Positions 24,849 to 36,039 of a stretch of 64,000 nucleotides of DNA are shown piece by piece. The position numbers and the translations under genes are program-made. Source of the DNA: Rehmannia glutinosa (Eukaryota; Streptophyta; Magnoliopsida; Lamiales; Orobanchaceae); contig CM071932.1 of NCBI GenBank assembly GCA_016081115.2, positions 55,812,659-55,876,658 of the forward strand, written 5' to 3'. The notes beneath the pieces are model-generated. The model was given only the letters and a program-made list of their open reading frames with translations, did not search any database and was not told the origin of the DNA. Positions within the stretch are counted from its first letter, which is position 1. Every line of letters begins with the position of its first letter.

Positions 24849-25762
24849 AATCATCTCCCGAATTTTGCAATAACAAATATGACATGCTAATTATTGATCA
24901 GATAAAAATCAATAAAATAATAGGCACTCGAATTCATAAAATAGAACGCATGAATTAATTGGGAAAACAAATAATCATATTTAATACAAATCCACAGTTT
25001 CGATTATGCCCCTAAGATCCGAAAAATATGCCAAACATTGATTACAAACTCATAGACAAATCCGAATCAATATTATGACATCATGTAAGCACAGACAAGA
25101 GTTCTTAGACATAGAAAGAAAACCCCTTCTTGTCAGGATGGATTCCCCTTCAAGCCCTCGAAGCTCTTGTGCTCCCTAGATGTGAAAGCTCTTGTGTTTT
25201 CTATGTGTTGAGTGATCTTTTTTCGTGCAAGACTTGGTACCCTTTTATAGATGCTTGGAGAGATCACTTGTAGAGTTAGAACATGAAGTAAACTCTAAAA
25301 ACGCGCTGAAACAGACTCCCACACGGTCAGGCCGTGTGGGTCTACACGAGCGTGTGGCCTTGGGCTTAGCCCTTTGTCGCACGGCGCTGGCCGCGCGGGT
25401 AAGTGGTGCGGCTGATACCCTTGTCCACATGGCCGTGTGAGTTCACACGGTCCGGCCATGTGGACCTGCTCCGTCCTCTATTTTCTTCGTTTCTTCACAC
25501 AACCGTGTGATTTTTACAACACCAGTCCACACGGTCGTGTGACGCTACACGGTTCGGCCGTGTGACTTGCTTTTGTTCCTTTTTTCCGTCGTTTTGATCT
25601 TCTCTTTGCATTTGGCAATCTTATCCGGTCATCCCTACTGACATTTCTTCATTTTAAGCTCCGTTTCTTGCAAGAATTACAAGAATACACAGTATCATGC
25701 CAAAATGCATCAATTATATATCAATTTAAGCCCTAAAATGCACGTATATTTTACACACATCA
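24849..25762 (-). repeat. Element G: gypsy-type LTR fragment with repeated CACACGG...CCGTGTG motifs
   Basis: On the minus strand it starts TGATGTGTGTAAAATATACG at 25762, a typical LTR start. The interior (25318-25560) holds several inverted pairs of CACACGG and CCGTGTG around short loops, a pattern familiar from some plant gypsy LTRs. Its outer boundary at 25762 falls exactly where the C 5' LTR resumes (AGTGTCGAAG). Its other side is cut by element B at 24848. No internal domain of G is in view, so lineage and solo-LTR status are open. Confidence 0.6.
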
Positions 25763-26858
25763 AGTGTCGAAGAAAAATCTCAATCAATTACCGAAAAGTT
25801 GTGTCTCTCAGCAGGCTGACAGCTAAGTCACTCCCAGATGTTTGGAGAAGACTCATAAAGGGGTTCAGCAGCAAAATTGACTCAAGAAAGCTAAAGAAGT
25901 CCGTTGATAAGTAAAGTCAAAACATTACTCTGAGAGAAAATAAGATAGATTGCAACCTTAAAGTTGTTTTGCTGAAAGAGTGCAAAAGGCTGGGAACCAA
26001 TAAGATGTTCCTGCACACCTGTTGTGTTTCAGGCATACCTGCAGAGCATTAAACCAAGTTTGGGTCAACATCAGTTGTTGCACAACAAGACAAGCCAACG
26101 ACCATGAAGTGGAGTTTGAAAATGCATCCATCTCTTCAACGGATACATTATCGAACTGCCACTATAAAAGGCTGAGGAACTTATGTGAGAGAGTACTTGC
26201 AACATACAAGCAATCCGAGCAAAGAGCATTCAAGCAAAAATACTCTCAAGTAATACACTCAATCCTCAAGCCTAAAACTCAAAGTATATCGATCCAACAC
26301 ATTCAGTGAAGGAAAGAAAAGCTTCAAACTGTTGAAGAGGAAATATTTTTAAAGATAAAGAGGTCTGCACATCCAAGGTTGAAGGAATTGCAGTGAGGTT
26401 CAAGTTAGAACCAAACTTTGGATTCATTGGAGGAGCTGAAGTAGCGAGACATGTGTCTTGTGAAGAGCTGAGTCCTAGGAGTGAAGCCATCTGTGTGATC
26501 AAGGCTTGCTCGGATTGTTCATCCTTTTTGTAACTCGTTGTTGCATTAGTGGATTACCTCCAGGAGTTGGAGAAGAGTGGAGTAGAGGAATTACCCCATC
26601 CTCGAACCGCTATAAAATTGCTCTGTGTCTATTTACTTTCAGCATTTATTTCTTGCATATTTTATATCTGTTGATTGATAAATTTGCTAAGTCAACTTAT
26701 AATAACTTAACTTAAAACAAATGTTGTAAAACATATTTTAATTTAAGGGTGTAAGACTTCTGCTGTTCAAAAACCAAGTTAGCTGAATTATTTAAAAACT
26801 CACTTCACTCAGCTGAGTTACTCTATCAACAACTAAGTCGAGTTTGTTGAGTGGTTAA
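25763..26858 (+). repeat. Element C 5' LTR, first part
   Basis: Matches 60467-61590 of the 3' LTR from AGTGTCGAAG onward. It ends at GTTAA (26854-26858), which is the left target duplication of element D. A TATA box is at 26163-26171. Confidence 0.9.
26163..26171 (+). promoter_or_regulatory. TATA box of C 5' LTR
   Basis: TATAAAAGG, same position as in A and B (there on the minus strand). Confidence 0.78.
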
Positions 26859-27380
26859 TGTAAGTCCAAGCGGCTACGATAATCTAGAGGGGGGGTGAAT
26901 AGATTATCTCCATCTTTTCGATTTCGCCCTCTTTTTATAACTGAATGCTCAAACACAATAATAAAGGTGCGGAATGTAAACAACACACGTCGATTTAAAG
27001 AGGTTCAACCCACCTAGGGCCTAATCCTCTACCACCCCAGTATATCCGGGATGGATTTTAAAAAGAAAAAGAATTTTCTTAATTACCAAAATTAATACAA
27101 ATTCAACTTACAACACCTTGAAGAGCACCACACTCTTCTTCAACAACACCTTTGGAGATTACCACAATCTCCCTTTGAAGATTACCACAATCTTCCTTCA
27201 ACGGCACCTTGTGAAGATTACCACAATCTTCAACCTTGAAGAATACCAAATTCTTCAACACCTCAATAAGAAGATCACCACAATCTTCTTGCACCTATCA
27301 CCTAGATCATCCAAGTGTGTTCTTATCACAAGAACACTCACAAGGATATCTTGTGTTGAATGATAACCAAAAATCAAGAT
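26859..27380 (-). repeat. Element D 3' LTR, first part (up to E insertion)
   Basis: Aligns with 44263-44785. It is interrupted after AAGAT (27376-27380), the target duplication of E, and continues at 38378. It contains a CTTCAA/ACCACAATCTTC degenerate tandem motif (27110-27300) also present at 44520-44700. Confidence 0.92.
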
Positions 27381-27981
27381 TGTTGACGTGCGTTTTGGTC
27401 AACAAGCAAAAATATGTAAAATATTTGACACGTAGAAATGTAAACGTGCGTAACGTGTGTTTATTTCTGGCTAATTCTGCCTTTTTTGGATAATACCGAG
27501 CCGAACTATTGGGGTCGGTCTTCTTTTTTACCATCTTTTTCCCTCTCTATCAGCCTTTTTATACGCCCTCGAGTAAGTGGGTTTACAATAGTCATCATTT
27601 CACTAACTATTCATTAATTAGTAAAATAATTAAAGAAACACACATGTCCCTCTCTAACTGTGCATGTCAATCAAATCTTGCCACTTGTCGGCTTCTCTTT
27701 ATAACTTTCTGACATGTGGCGGTTTCGGATATCAATAAAGTGTTAGGTATGGGCAAGTGATTACTTCTATGAATCTGTCGCGCATGCGTTTCCCGCCGAC
27801 ATTTAGGCTCGGGGCTCGGCGGCTCGGCGGCCGCATTGCGGTTGGGCTCGGTAATGGGCGAGCCTAGTTCGTGACGTGTTTGTCGCGCACCATTGCTGAC
27901 GTCACTCGCAGTCGCTTACTAGGATGTGTGTTGGACTGATGACTTGGATTAATTTCTTCCAGCTCGGCTCGGGTATCATCA
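27381..27981 (-). repeat. Element E 3' LTR (601 bp)
   Basis: Closely similar to 37765-38372. The main differences are a few substitutions and the copy number of a GGCTCGG repeat (27805-27830). The minus-strand TATA is TATAAAAAGG at 27554-27563. Confidence 0.93.
27554..27563 (-). promoter_or_regulatory. TATA box of E LTR
   Basis: TATAAAAAGG on the minus strand, repeated at 37938-37947 in the other LTR. Confidence 0.72.
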
Positions 27982-27996
27982 AAGGCCCCCAAGTTT
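27982..27996 (-). other. Polypurine tract of E
   Basis: The coding strand reads AAACTTGGGGGCCTT immediately before the TG-type start of the 3' LTR. It is less pure than most tracts but in the correct place. Confidence 0.65.
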
Positions 27997-28159
27997 GATT
28001 CCGAGAGAAGAATTTCTGAAATCGGAGTTAAACTTTAATGCTAATGATGAACATTTAATGGGGAAACGGATTTCTCAAAGGTTTTGCTCTGTCCTGGCAT
28101 CTGTCGCGTAGTGATTAATACTCGAAACGGCGCATTTAATTGGGTTGCCATAATGACAG

Positions 28160-28335
28160 ACACGTGGCATCTTGTGGTTGGACCAATCTTGCGCAGGAAC
28201 CAAAAAGGTACGTCAGTTCTGTCAGCGGGCGTGGGGACGCGAGTTTTCTGACAAGTTTGACGGCTTTTGAGTTTTTTAAAAGACGTGTCTTTTCGAATAA
28301 ACGTCTCGTTTATCGAGGAATCCCATCTATAAATA
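28160..28335 (+). promoter_or_regulatory. Candidate promoter of the E antisense gene (G-box and TATA)
   Basis: ACACGTGGC (28160-28168) contains the G-box core CACGTG. CTATAAATAC gives a TATA box at 28328-28335, about 150 bp before the ATG at 28483. Both are on the + strand, opposite to the element's own transcription. The spacer 27997-28482 has no other supported feature. Confidence 0.6.
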
Positions 28336-29512
28336 CCTTCGTTTCCCTTCATTATTCACTTTCGCAACCATTAACCTTTGAGCTAAAGCAACTAGAACCG
28401 AGCAGAAATTTCGGGTCGGCTTTCCAAGTTCAGAGACTTCGAACTTAGGTATTTTTTCGAAATACTCTCCCTTTTCCTATAAATGTCTTCTTTTGAGGAT
28501 AGTAGGAGTCGTAGTTATAGTGTAGAGGTTGAAATCGAAGATCCTCCCTCTGAACCTTCTGTTTCTTTCTCACCAGCACGGCCATCTCCGCCTCATAGTC
28601 CGAGCATCATTCAGATATCTTCTCCAGACTCTTCTCGAGGTGGAACGTCTTTAGAGCGGACGCACACTATTTTCGATCCGACGCCAGTGACAGTTTTCAG
28701 AGAAGGAACGGTGTATCAGCCCGGACTGGTACAAGAGAGTTCCGGTGAAGAATCACCAAGTGTTGATTTTAGACAGTACTAGCCAGAAGAAGAAAATATG
28801 GACCCATCGGAGCCGGAGCGTGATAACGTAGAGCGGGTAGATGAACCATCCGGTGATTCGAGGCCGGAGAGGCCACTAGGGCCCATAGGCCACCGTAATG
28901 GCGACGGCCGGCACGGAGGAGGCCCTCGTCTCCGTGTCGAGCCTCGGTGGACGCCGAGTGATATAAACGATATCCCGAGCATGTTGATGATTCGGGAGGT
29001 GGATGAGTTCCGGAGGAGGTACCATATTCCAAGTGGTATCAATTTTTGGGTACCGGACGGCACGGAAGTTCCCCAGTACCCACCAGCGGGTTGTATAGCT
29101 GTATTTGCCGCCAGCCTTCTATACGATTTGAGGTTTCCACTGCCGGCTTTCCTTACGCGGTGGTTTTGTAAGTGGGGCATGCATCCGGCCCAGGTGCACC
29201 CGATTTCTTGGGGCAGGATCATCGGCTTCCTGGTGATGTTTCACCTGGAAAAGTATCCTCGCCCCAAATTTAAGGAGATGAACAAGCTCTTTGTATGGCG
29301 AGCAACTCCTTCATCTCGGGGCCAGCCGTCCGGGTGGTATTATGTATGACCCGATCGGGGTATCCCGGACGGTTTAGTGGAAGGTCTCCCTTCTTCTCTG
29401 AAGGAGTGGAAGGATAAATGGCTCTGGGTGAGCGGCGAGTGGCAAGCTCGCGTGGGAGATGGAGGAAGGGAGACCGTTCTTCATCCCCCATCAAATTTCG
29501 TTTTTGGTTACA

Positions 29513-29591
29513 GTAAGTCTTACCTTTTTCCTTTCTCTGCTTTTGCTGTTTATTTTCCTTTTGTAATTGTCTTTTCTTTTCACCTTTATAG
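29513..29591 (+). other. Intron 1 of E antisense gene
   Basis: GTAAGT donor, T-rich body and TTTATAG acceptor, 79 bp. Exon 1 leaves one base of a codon and exon 2 supplies two, restoring the frame into NRASKGPLWVTF. Confidence 0.75.
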
Positions 29592-29976
29592 GGAACCGGG
29601 CGTCAAAGGGGCCTCTGTGGGTTACCTTTATTCGAAGGCTGGAAAACATCCAGGCTCGGGGCATAATGGATAGGCGGATTGATAGGTTGGCTACCGAGGC
29701 CAACTTAGCCGCACTGTTTGAGGCTGCTCGCCGCCCGACCCGAGGCCGAGGGGGCGGCTCGGGACGAGGTGGCTGAGCGGGAGGTAGAGGTTGGGAGAGA
29801 GCCTCAACCGAACCCTCCCGGTAATGAAGAAGTACGGCCCCATTCTCCAGGGGAGCAGCCGGTGAGGACAGAGCGAGCTGCGCCGTCTCCTGCGATGGTT
29901 AGTCCTGTGGGTAGATCATCCGCGCCCGTAGGGCAAACGCAGACTCCAGAGCCGCCGAGTACGACTGCCGTTCGAG

Positions 29977-30058
29977 GTAAACATTGTCTTTTTCACACTT
30001 CCTTTTGGAATGTCATTTTGTTTTCTTTTAATCTTCTAACTGTGGTTGTTTTGTGTAG
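29977..30058 (+). other. Intron 2 of E antisense gene
   Basis: GTAAAC donor after GAG, T-rich body and TGTGTAG acceptor, 82 bp. The frame is kept into RGLDLRARLRSVRNTAARR. Confidence 0.75.
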
Positions 30059-31230
30059 GACGCGGTTTGGATTTGCGTGCACGTCTTCGCAGCGTGAGGA
30101 ACACGGCCGCGCGGCGAACTCGGGCGGCTGCCGATCAACCTGCGGATGTGGAGGCGGCTCGGAGAGAGGATATCCGGGCCGGCAAACGTCCTGCTGATGG
30201 AGTGCCAGAGGCGGTGCAGCCTTCTCTTCAATGGAGAAGAGGAGGAATAGTGATGGAGGAGCCTGGGCCGACTGAAGGGGTTGGTCAAACAGCGTCGGAG
30301 CATCCTGAACAGGCCCCGGAAGGGGGAGGTCCGCGATCTTTCTCGGATGATCTTGGCAGGGAAGGTCACTTCATCCCTCCAAGTCAGGTGAGAGATGATT
30401 ATTGCAGGGGATGATTGGACTACGCCCTCGGTGGTTTGTGGAATTCGTTCGATGCGCCACGCCGATAGAGGAGCAAACGAGAGTCCTACCGGAGGCAGGT
30501 CGGGCCGCGATGAGTGTCCCCGGCTCGTGCCTGGACAAAAAAGGCATCGAGCAGTCGCTTCGAGATCGACTTTGAAGAACAAATTCAGTATGCCATGGCA
30601 ATGTCTCGGGCGGATGATTGGGCTCTTATGGCATGCGGTTGGGGGAACTCGTGAGCGGGAGAAAAATATGCCGAATCGAAAGGCGGCACGGGGACTCGCA
30701 GGAGGCCTATGCTACCCTTCAAGCGGGTACAAGAATCGTTCAAGACTCAGCGGATGAGGCTACGGCTCGGGCCAACTCGAAAGAAAGCTGCCTGCGAGGC
30801 CGGCGGAGCGCGAGATCCGCCCGCAGGTCAAGAAGAGCTCGGGCTAAGGTCACCGAGATGGAACGTCGCCACGCCGGGCCGAGGAAATGGAGAGGCGTCT
30901 AGCCGATGTGCGCAGGAGGTCAAGAAAGCGCCCGTCGGCAAAACCGAGGAAATTCGTGAGAGAGGCCGTTGAAGCTTACAAAGACTCGAGGAGTATGCCT
31001 TCATGTTAACTCGCGCCACGCGACCAGCCTCCGAGAAATTCTCGATTTAGTTAAGGGCGGGCGTCTTGTTGCTCGGCCTTGAGGAAGATCCGCCCTCCCG
31101 GGAGGCCGATCTCGATGCTCTTCGGCCGAACTTTGCCGAGGCTCCTAACGCGCAGGGCTCTCCTCCTCCGGACGCGGAAGAAGTCGCCTCTAGCGGTGCC
31201 GTCGAAATTCCGCCCCCTGCTCAGTCTTGA

Positions 31231-31560
31231 CGTTTGTCTTTTTTTGTTTACATGCTTTTATATGTACCCATAGGTAGGTAATTTGGCTTCGTGCCTCAAG
31301 ATGTAATGGGCTCCGGCCTCCCTTATGTAAATACTTTTGAAGTAGAAATGAACTGTTATTTTCCTCACCTGTGTATGTGTTTCAAGCTTTTTGCATATGC
31401 TTGGCTCCTTTCCTTTTTGTAAGATTGTTGCCTGTCTTCTTTTTCCTTTTGTATTCCCAAGTACGGGGCTCGGTTCCCAGTGATTCTGAATAAGGGGCTT
31501 TACTTGCTTTAATTGATTCTCGTACCTGCTCTTTATTTTGTTTTTGGTACTTGGTGTATA
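31231..31560. other. Untranslated spacer between antisense gene and tandem array of E
   Basis: T-rich sequence with no supported ORF on either strand. It would be the 3' UTR of the antisense gene. Confidence 0.5.
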
Positions 31561-31790
31561 AACCAAGTTTTCCTTCTGCGCTTGGTGCGTAACCAAGTCT
31601 TTATTTTGTGCTCGGTGCGTAACCAAGTCTTTATTTTGTGCTCGGTGCGTAACCAAGTCTTTATTTTGTGCTCGGTGCGTAACCAAGTCTTTATTTTGTG
31701 CTTGGTGCGTGGCCAAGTCTTTATTTTGTGCTCGGTGCGTAACCAAGTCTTTATTTTGTGCTTGGTGCGTAACCAAGTCTTTATTTTGTG
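31561..31790. repeat. 30-bp tandem repeat, about 7.7 copies
   Basis: Units begin at 31561, 31591, 31621, 31651, 31681, 31711, 31741 and 31771 (partial). Each contains CAAGTCTTTATTTTGTG and a CTYGGTGCGTAACCAAG hairpin with a 6-bp stem across the unit boundary. The first unit is degenerate; the others are nearly identical. It lies in the untranslated region between integrase and the antisense gene, and creates artificial open frames on both strands. Confidence 0.95.
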
Positions 31791-31982
31791 ATGTACCTGA
31801 GGTGACGTTTCGCCCTTTAGCTTAAGCCGAGGCGATTTTTTGCCGTCCTCGGCACATAGCCGAGGTGAGTAAAAAACTTCGTTTTCTTTTAGAGAGCTCA
31901 CGAAATACCAGATGAAAGGATAATTCTTTGGAATCCTATCTGGATCATAGACCGAGATCTTTATTGATAATATCGTTTCTGG

Positions 31983-32951
31983 TATGCAACATTCCACGGA
32001 TGCATAAATTTCTCTCCACTCAAATATTCTAGCTGGTACGCCCCTCCAGACAAGACGTGGCTGACCCGAAATGGGCCCTCCCAGGTCGGCTTCAATGGGC
32101 TGGGTTGAATGCCCGTTATCATTTTCAATACAAGATCGCCGACCTAAAATCTTCTTTCTTTACTTTCGAATTGTAGTACCTTTCACTCCTTTGTTTATAC
32201 ATTGCATTTTTCATCTCTAAGATCGCACCTTTTTTTTTCTTCGAGCAGGTCTAGCTCGGCTCGAGCGCGGCTTCATTACGTCTTCTTCAAAATTTGCATT
32301 CAAGGTAGGGCTCCAATCTCAATAGGAATCACCGCCTCGGCTCCATAAGCTAAAGAAAAAGGTGTCTCTCCGGTGGCCGCTCGATGTGTCGTTCGTATGA
32401 CCATAGTACACCGGGTAGTTCCTCCGCCAATTACCTTTAGACTCCTCCAATCTCGCCTTCAAGGTATACTTGAGTATTTTATTTACTGCCTCAACTTGTC
32501 CGATTCGATTGGGGGGTGGTATGGAGTTGAGAAATAGTTTTTATGCGGAAACCTTCACAAAATTTGAAACCTTCGGTTATCGAATCTGTTTCCCATTGTC
32601 TGTAACAATCGAATGTGGTATCTCGAATCTACAGATAATGGATTTCCATACAAAGCTCACAACCTTTTCTTCATCTAATTTTGCCAGAGGCTCCGCCTCG
32701 GCCCATTTTGTGAAATAATCCACCGCCACAATGGCATACTTGACGCCCCCTTTGCCAGTGGGGAGTGGTCCGATGAGGTCCATTCCCCATTTGGCAAATG
32801 GCCATGGGCTAAATATGGAAGTAAGTTGTTCAGGATGATATCTGACCTGTGGTGCAAATCTTTGGCATCTCTCGCATCTTTTGACGAGGTCGGTCGCATC
32901 TTTCCTTAGGGATGACCAGTAATACCCTTGCCGTATCAATTTATAGGCCAA
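31983..32951 (-). pseudogene. Element E integrase
   Basis: HHCC end and core: CERCQRFAPQ, FAKWGMDLIGPLPTGKGGVKY with the first Asp, FTKWAEAEPL, and IPHSIVTDNGKQ with the second Asp (32577-32951). The C-terminal part down to about 31983 is recognisable only in pieces in shifted frames. Same strand as the Gag-Pol of E. Confidence 0.88.
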
Positions 32952-33149
32952 CGTTTGGCCCCCAGCGTGGTTGCCACATATTCGCTCATGAACCTCTCGG
33001 AGTGCATAATCTGCATCTGTCTCGGAAAGGCAGCGTAGGAGTGGGACGGAGTATCCTCGTTTGTATAGGATGCCGTCTACTAATGTAAACCGAGCCGCTT
33101 GAGTTCGTAGTGTTTCGGCCTCGCTTTGTTTTCGGTTGAACTCCTTTCT

Positions 33150-33769
33150 CTAAATCTTTGAACGATTGGGGTCATCCAAGTCATTCGGCGATTTCGATTG
33201 CATATATTTTCTTTGCACCAAGTGACGGGAAGAAAACGGTTTGTGTGATGACATCCGTGATGACATCTCGCCCTCGATCGAGCCGAGCGCTAAGGCATCC
33301 GCTTGCATGTTCTCGGCTCGGGGCACATGTAAGACTCTTGTCTTAAAGTGTGATAATCTCTTTTTGACCAAATCCAAATATTGTGCAATTTTTTGCTCTT
33401 TCGCAGATTCGCCGTTGATTTGATGAGCGACCAACGAGAATCGCTGTGCACCAATAGTTGTTTTAGGCCCATAGAGGTTGCCATGTCTAAGCCGCCAGAG
33501 CGCCTCATATTCGGCCGTTGTTCGTTGCGGGAATCGAAATCGCACGGCCGAGCAAAGTAGCATTTTTCCTTTGGATTGATTATCACGATTCCGCCCCCGC
33601 CGCTCGGCTGCGGTGGAAGAGCGTCAACGAACAATTTCCATTCTTGGTCTTCCATAACTTCCAATTGTATGGAAGGTGTGAATTCGCCACAAAATCGGGT
33701 CAAGCCTTGTCCTTTTATTGCGGCGCGCGGTTCGTATATAATGTCAAATTGATCGAGTTCGACGCCCAC
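33150..33769 (-). pseudogene. Element E second (additional) RNase H
   Basis: WKLFVDALPP (expected WKLFVDGS), GGGIVIINPK, MGLKQLLVHSDS, then in another frame QYLDLVKKRLSHF and HVPRAENMQADALA. This is the extra RNase H found between RT-RNase H and integrase in the Tat lineage. Two overlapping frames are needed to read it, so it is frameshifted. Confidence 0.85.
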
Positions 33770-34065
33770 TTAATCATCCCACCGTAAGTATCAGGTCGGT
33801 GTAATACTTGTTTCAGTGGGTAGTTCGTCAATACTATAATCTTGTGTTCTAGGAAATATGGACGGAGTTTCCGTGCCGCGGTGATTAATGAATAAGCCGA
33901 CTTTTCCATTGGTGGGTACCGGAGCTCGGCGTCACGTAATGCTTGACTAGTGTAATAAACTGGATGTTGAATAGAGCCATCTAGCCTGATTAACACCGAG
34001 CTGATGGCGTATTCGGATACCGCCAAGTACAAATACAAGTCCTCCCCTTGGGTCGGTTTTTGCAA
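33715..34065 (-). pseudogene. Element E first RNase H
   Basis: LYLYLAVSEYAISSVLIR, HPVYYTSQALRDAELRYPPMEK and LRPYFLEHKIIVLTNYPLKQ identify the usual gypsy RNase H that directly follows RT. Confidence 0.85.
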
Positions 34066-34890
34066 TATAGGGATTGAAGAGAGGTGCTGTTTGAGGGATT
34101 CAAAGGCAATCTGTGCTTGCTCGGTCCACTCGAAATTTTTGCTTTTCTTTATAATTTCAAAGAAAGGCTTGCATTTGTCTGTGGATCGTGAAACATATCG
34201 GTTAAGTTAAGGGCGCCAATCGGCTGTTAGGCTTTGTACCTTTTTACGGAGTTCGGGGTTCTAGATCAATGATGGCTTTTATTTTATCGGGTTAGCTTCT
34301 ATTCCCCTCTGGCTGACCATATACCCCAAAAATTTGCCCGAACTGACCCCAAACGTACATTTTCTCGGGTTTAACATCATCTTGTACTCTCTCAAAACAG
34401 CAAACATTTTATTAAGATCGTTTAGATGATCGGATATGTACAGTGACTTCACCAACATGTCATCTACATAGACTTCCATAGTGTAACCTATCATTTTCTC
34501 AAACATCTTATTTACTAACCTTTGATAGGTCACACCAGCATTCTTCAATCCAAAGGGCATCATTTTGTAACAGTGAATTCCTCGAGCAGAGAAGAATGAT
34601 GTATTTTCTTCATCTTCTGGGTGCATCCGTATTTGATTGTAACCCGAGTATGCATCCATAAAGCTCATTAGCTCGTGTCCCGCCGTGGCATCCACCATGT
34701 AATCAATATTTGGCAATGGATAAATCGCCCTTAGGGCATGCTTTGTTGAGGTCGGTAAAATCCACGCACGGCGCCATCGCCATTGCTTTTCTTTACCAAA
34801 ACAGATTGGCGACCCATCGGGATAGAGGGCTTCCGGATGAATTGATTGTCTAGTAGCTTGTTAACCTCGGTCTCGAGTCTTTGCTGTCTA
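34066..34890 (-). pseudogene. Element E reverse transcriptase
   Basis: Palm motifs at 34279-34716: FMDAYSGYNQIRMHPEDEE, MMPFGLKNAGVTYQRLVN and catalytic YVDDMLVKS. The fingers lie upstream in a shifted frame (34716-34890), and the thumb to about 34066 is also shifted. Confidence 0.9.
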
Positions 34891-35893
34891 TCGGGCCGAG
34901 TTTGCGCCTTTTTGGATAATCGGGCGGAACGTTAGATCAATATTGAGGCGGTGGCACGCATACTTAGGGTCAATTCCGGGCATGTCTGCATGAGTCCATG
35001 CGAAGACGTCAAGATTATTTCCCAAAAACTCGATCAACTCGGTTCGATTCTGGGAGATCATGGCCAATACGTAGTTGGCGCTCCTCGTTTGGCCTTCCGA
35101 CATTGATTGTATCAACTTGTTCTACTGGTTCCGCCCGTTTTCTTTTCTTGCTTTGTCCCTCCTTGATCTGCAGGAGCAATTCATCTTCAGCGGCCGGCTC
35201 GCCCTCAACTGCCGGCTCATCTTCTTCCATCATTGGCTCCTTCCCGGGCCGACGACCTGGATTATCCTCCTGAACAATCACCACTTTTCGCTCGGACTCC
35301 TCCTTGGGCACGGGATCGTCCTGTGTGGTTCCACTAGTTTGTCCTTGTTCCGCCACATTAATCTCTACTGGTCGGAGTTTAAGAGAGCATTCTCGTGATT
35401 CCCTTTGATTCCCTTTATGTATAGCTTCGCCATCAGATGTCAGGAATTTTATACAAAAGTGATATATTGAAACGGCTGCTTTTATATGATAAAGCAATGG
35501 CCTCCCAATGATAGCATTGTACTCCGAATCGGCATTGATTATTTTGAAAGTTGTCATGACGATTCGTTTATGCAAACCTTGTCCCATTTGGATGGGCAAA
35601 TCAACTTCTCCAAGCGGGACTATCATTCCTCCTCCAAACCCTAGAATGCTATCGTTGCATGGACGGATATAACTATCGTCCACGTTCAATCTTCGAAATG
35701 CTCGGACATAAATGACTGACGAATAGCTTCCGGTGTCGATCAAATTTCGTGAACCGGAATACCCAAAATTGGTGCAAGAATGACCGGAGGGTCGAATGAG
35801 GATGGACCACCTGGTCGGCATCCGTATCGAGAACACAAAGTGGCGGTGGGTTGGCCTTCCTTGATTTCGCCACCCAAACTTGTCTTTCGGCAT
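34891..35893 (-). pseudogene. Element E protease and pro-RT linker
   Basis: The protease active site LIDTGSYSSVIY and the flap/helix block SEYNAIIGRPLLYHIKAAVS lie in one 292-residue open frame (35015-35893). It is followed by an acidic linker and, at 34888-35115, the block LDVFAWTHADMPGID that precedes RT in Tat elements. Confidence 0.87.
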
Positions 35894-36039
35894 TGGTTGC
35901 TGTCTAACATCGGCTTTTCTTTTCTGTTGGAGCGTCTATCCTCTCTTTGTGTTGGTGTTGATTCGACTGACACTCGACATCATGAGGATCTCCCTCCCCT
36001 GGTTTTCAGTCGGGGGTGGCGGCAGGAGAGCTGGATTGA

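Larger units (their letters stand above)
28483..31230 (+). pseudogene. Antisense accessory gene of E (gypsy-associated 'putative gypsy type transposon' family), two introns
   Basis: Exon 1 is 28483-29512, intron 1 29513-29591 (GT..AG), exon 2 29592-29976, intron 2 29977-30058 (GT..AG), and exon 3 runs from 30059 to a stop at 31228-31230. Both splices keep one reading frame. Exon 1 encodes a Ser/Pro-rich start, then a folded block with FPLPAFLTRWFCKWGMHPAQ and GLPSSLKEWKDKWLWV, resembling the PF04195-type domain of proteins carried by plant gypsy elements. Later exons are Arg/Ala/Glu-rich and coiled-coil-like, ending VEIPPPAQS. In-frame stops at 28780 and 29347 and frameshifts near 29740 and after 30380 break it. 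Function unknown. The family assignment is from memory of its motifs. Confidence 0.68.

Noticed and set aside
25318..25560. Rho-independent terminators or tRNA-like hairpins
   Set aside because: The inverted CACACGG motifs are part of a plant gypsy LTR. There are no tRNA box A/B patterns or T-tract terminators.
28769..29222. Minus-strand open frames (87 and 147 residues) in E
   Set aside because: They are opposite exon 1 of the antisense gene, whose plus-strand reading has recognisable motifs and correct splicing.
30388..30407. Third intron in the E antisense gene (CAG/GTGAGA donor, TTGCAG acceptor)
   Set aside because: The nearest acceptor would give a 20-base intron, too short. A donor may be used with a distant acceptor, but I cannot place it.
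31561..31790. CRISPR-like array of 30-bp repeats
   Set aside because: Units are directly tandem with no unique spacers, inside a plant retrotransposon. It is a simple tandem repeat.
31258..31997. Long overlapping open frames on both strands (for example 172 and 154 residues of repeated THRAQNKD or KTWLRTEHKI)
   Set aside because: They are translations of the 30-bp repeat in different frames, with no domain and no conservation expected.
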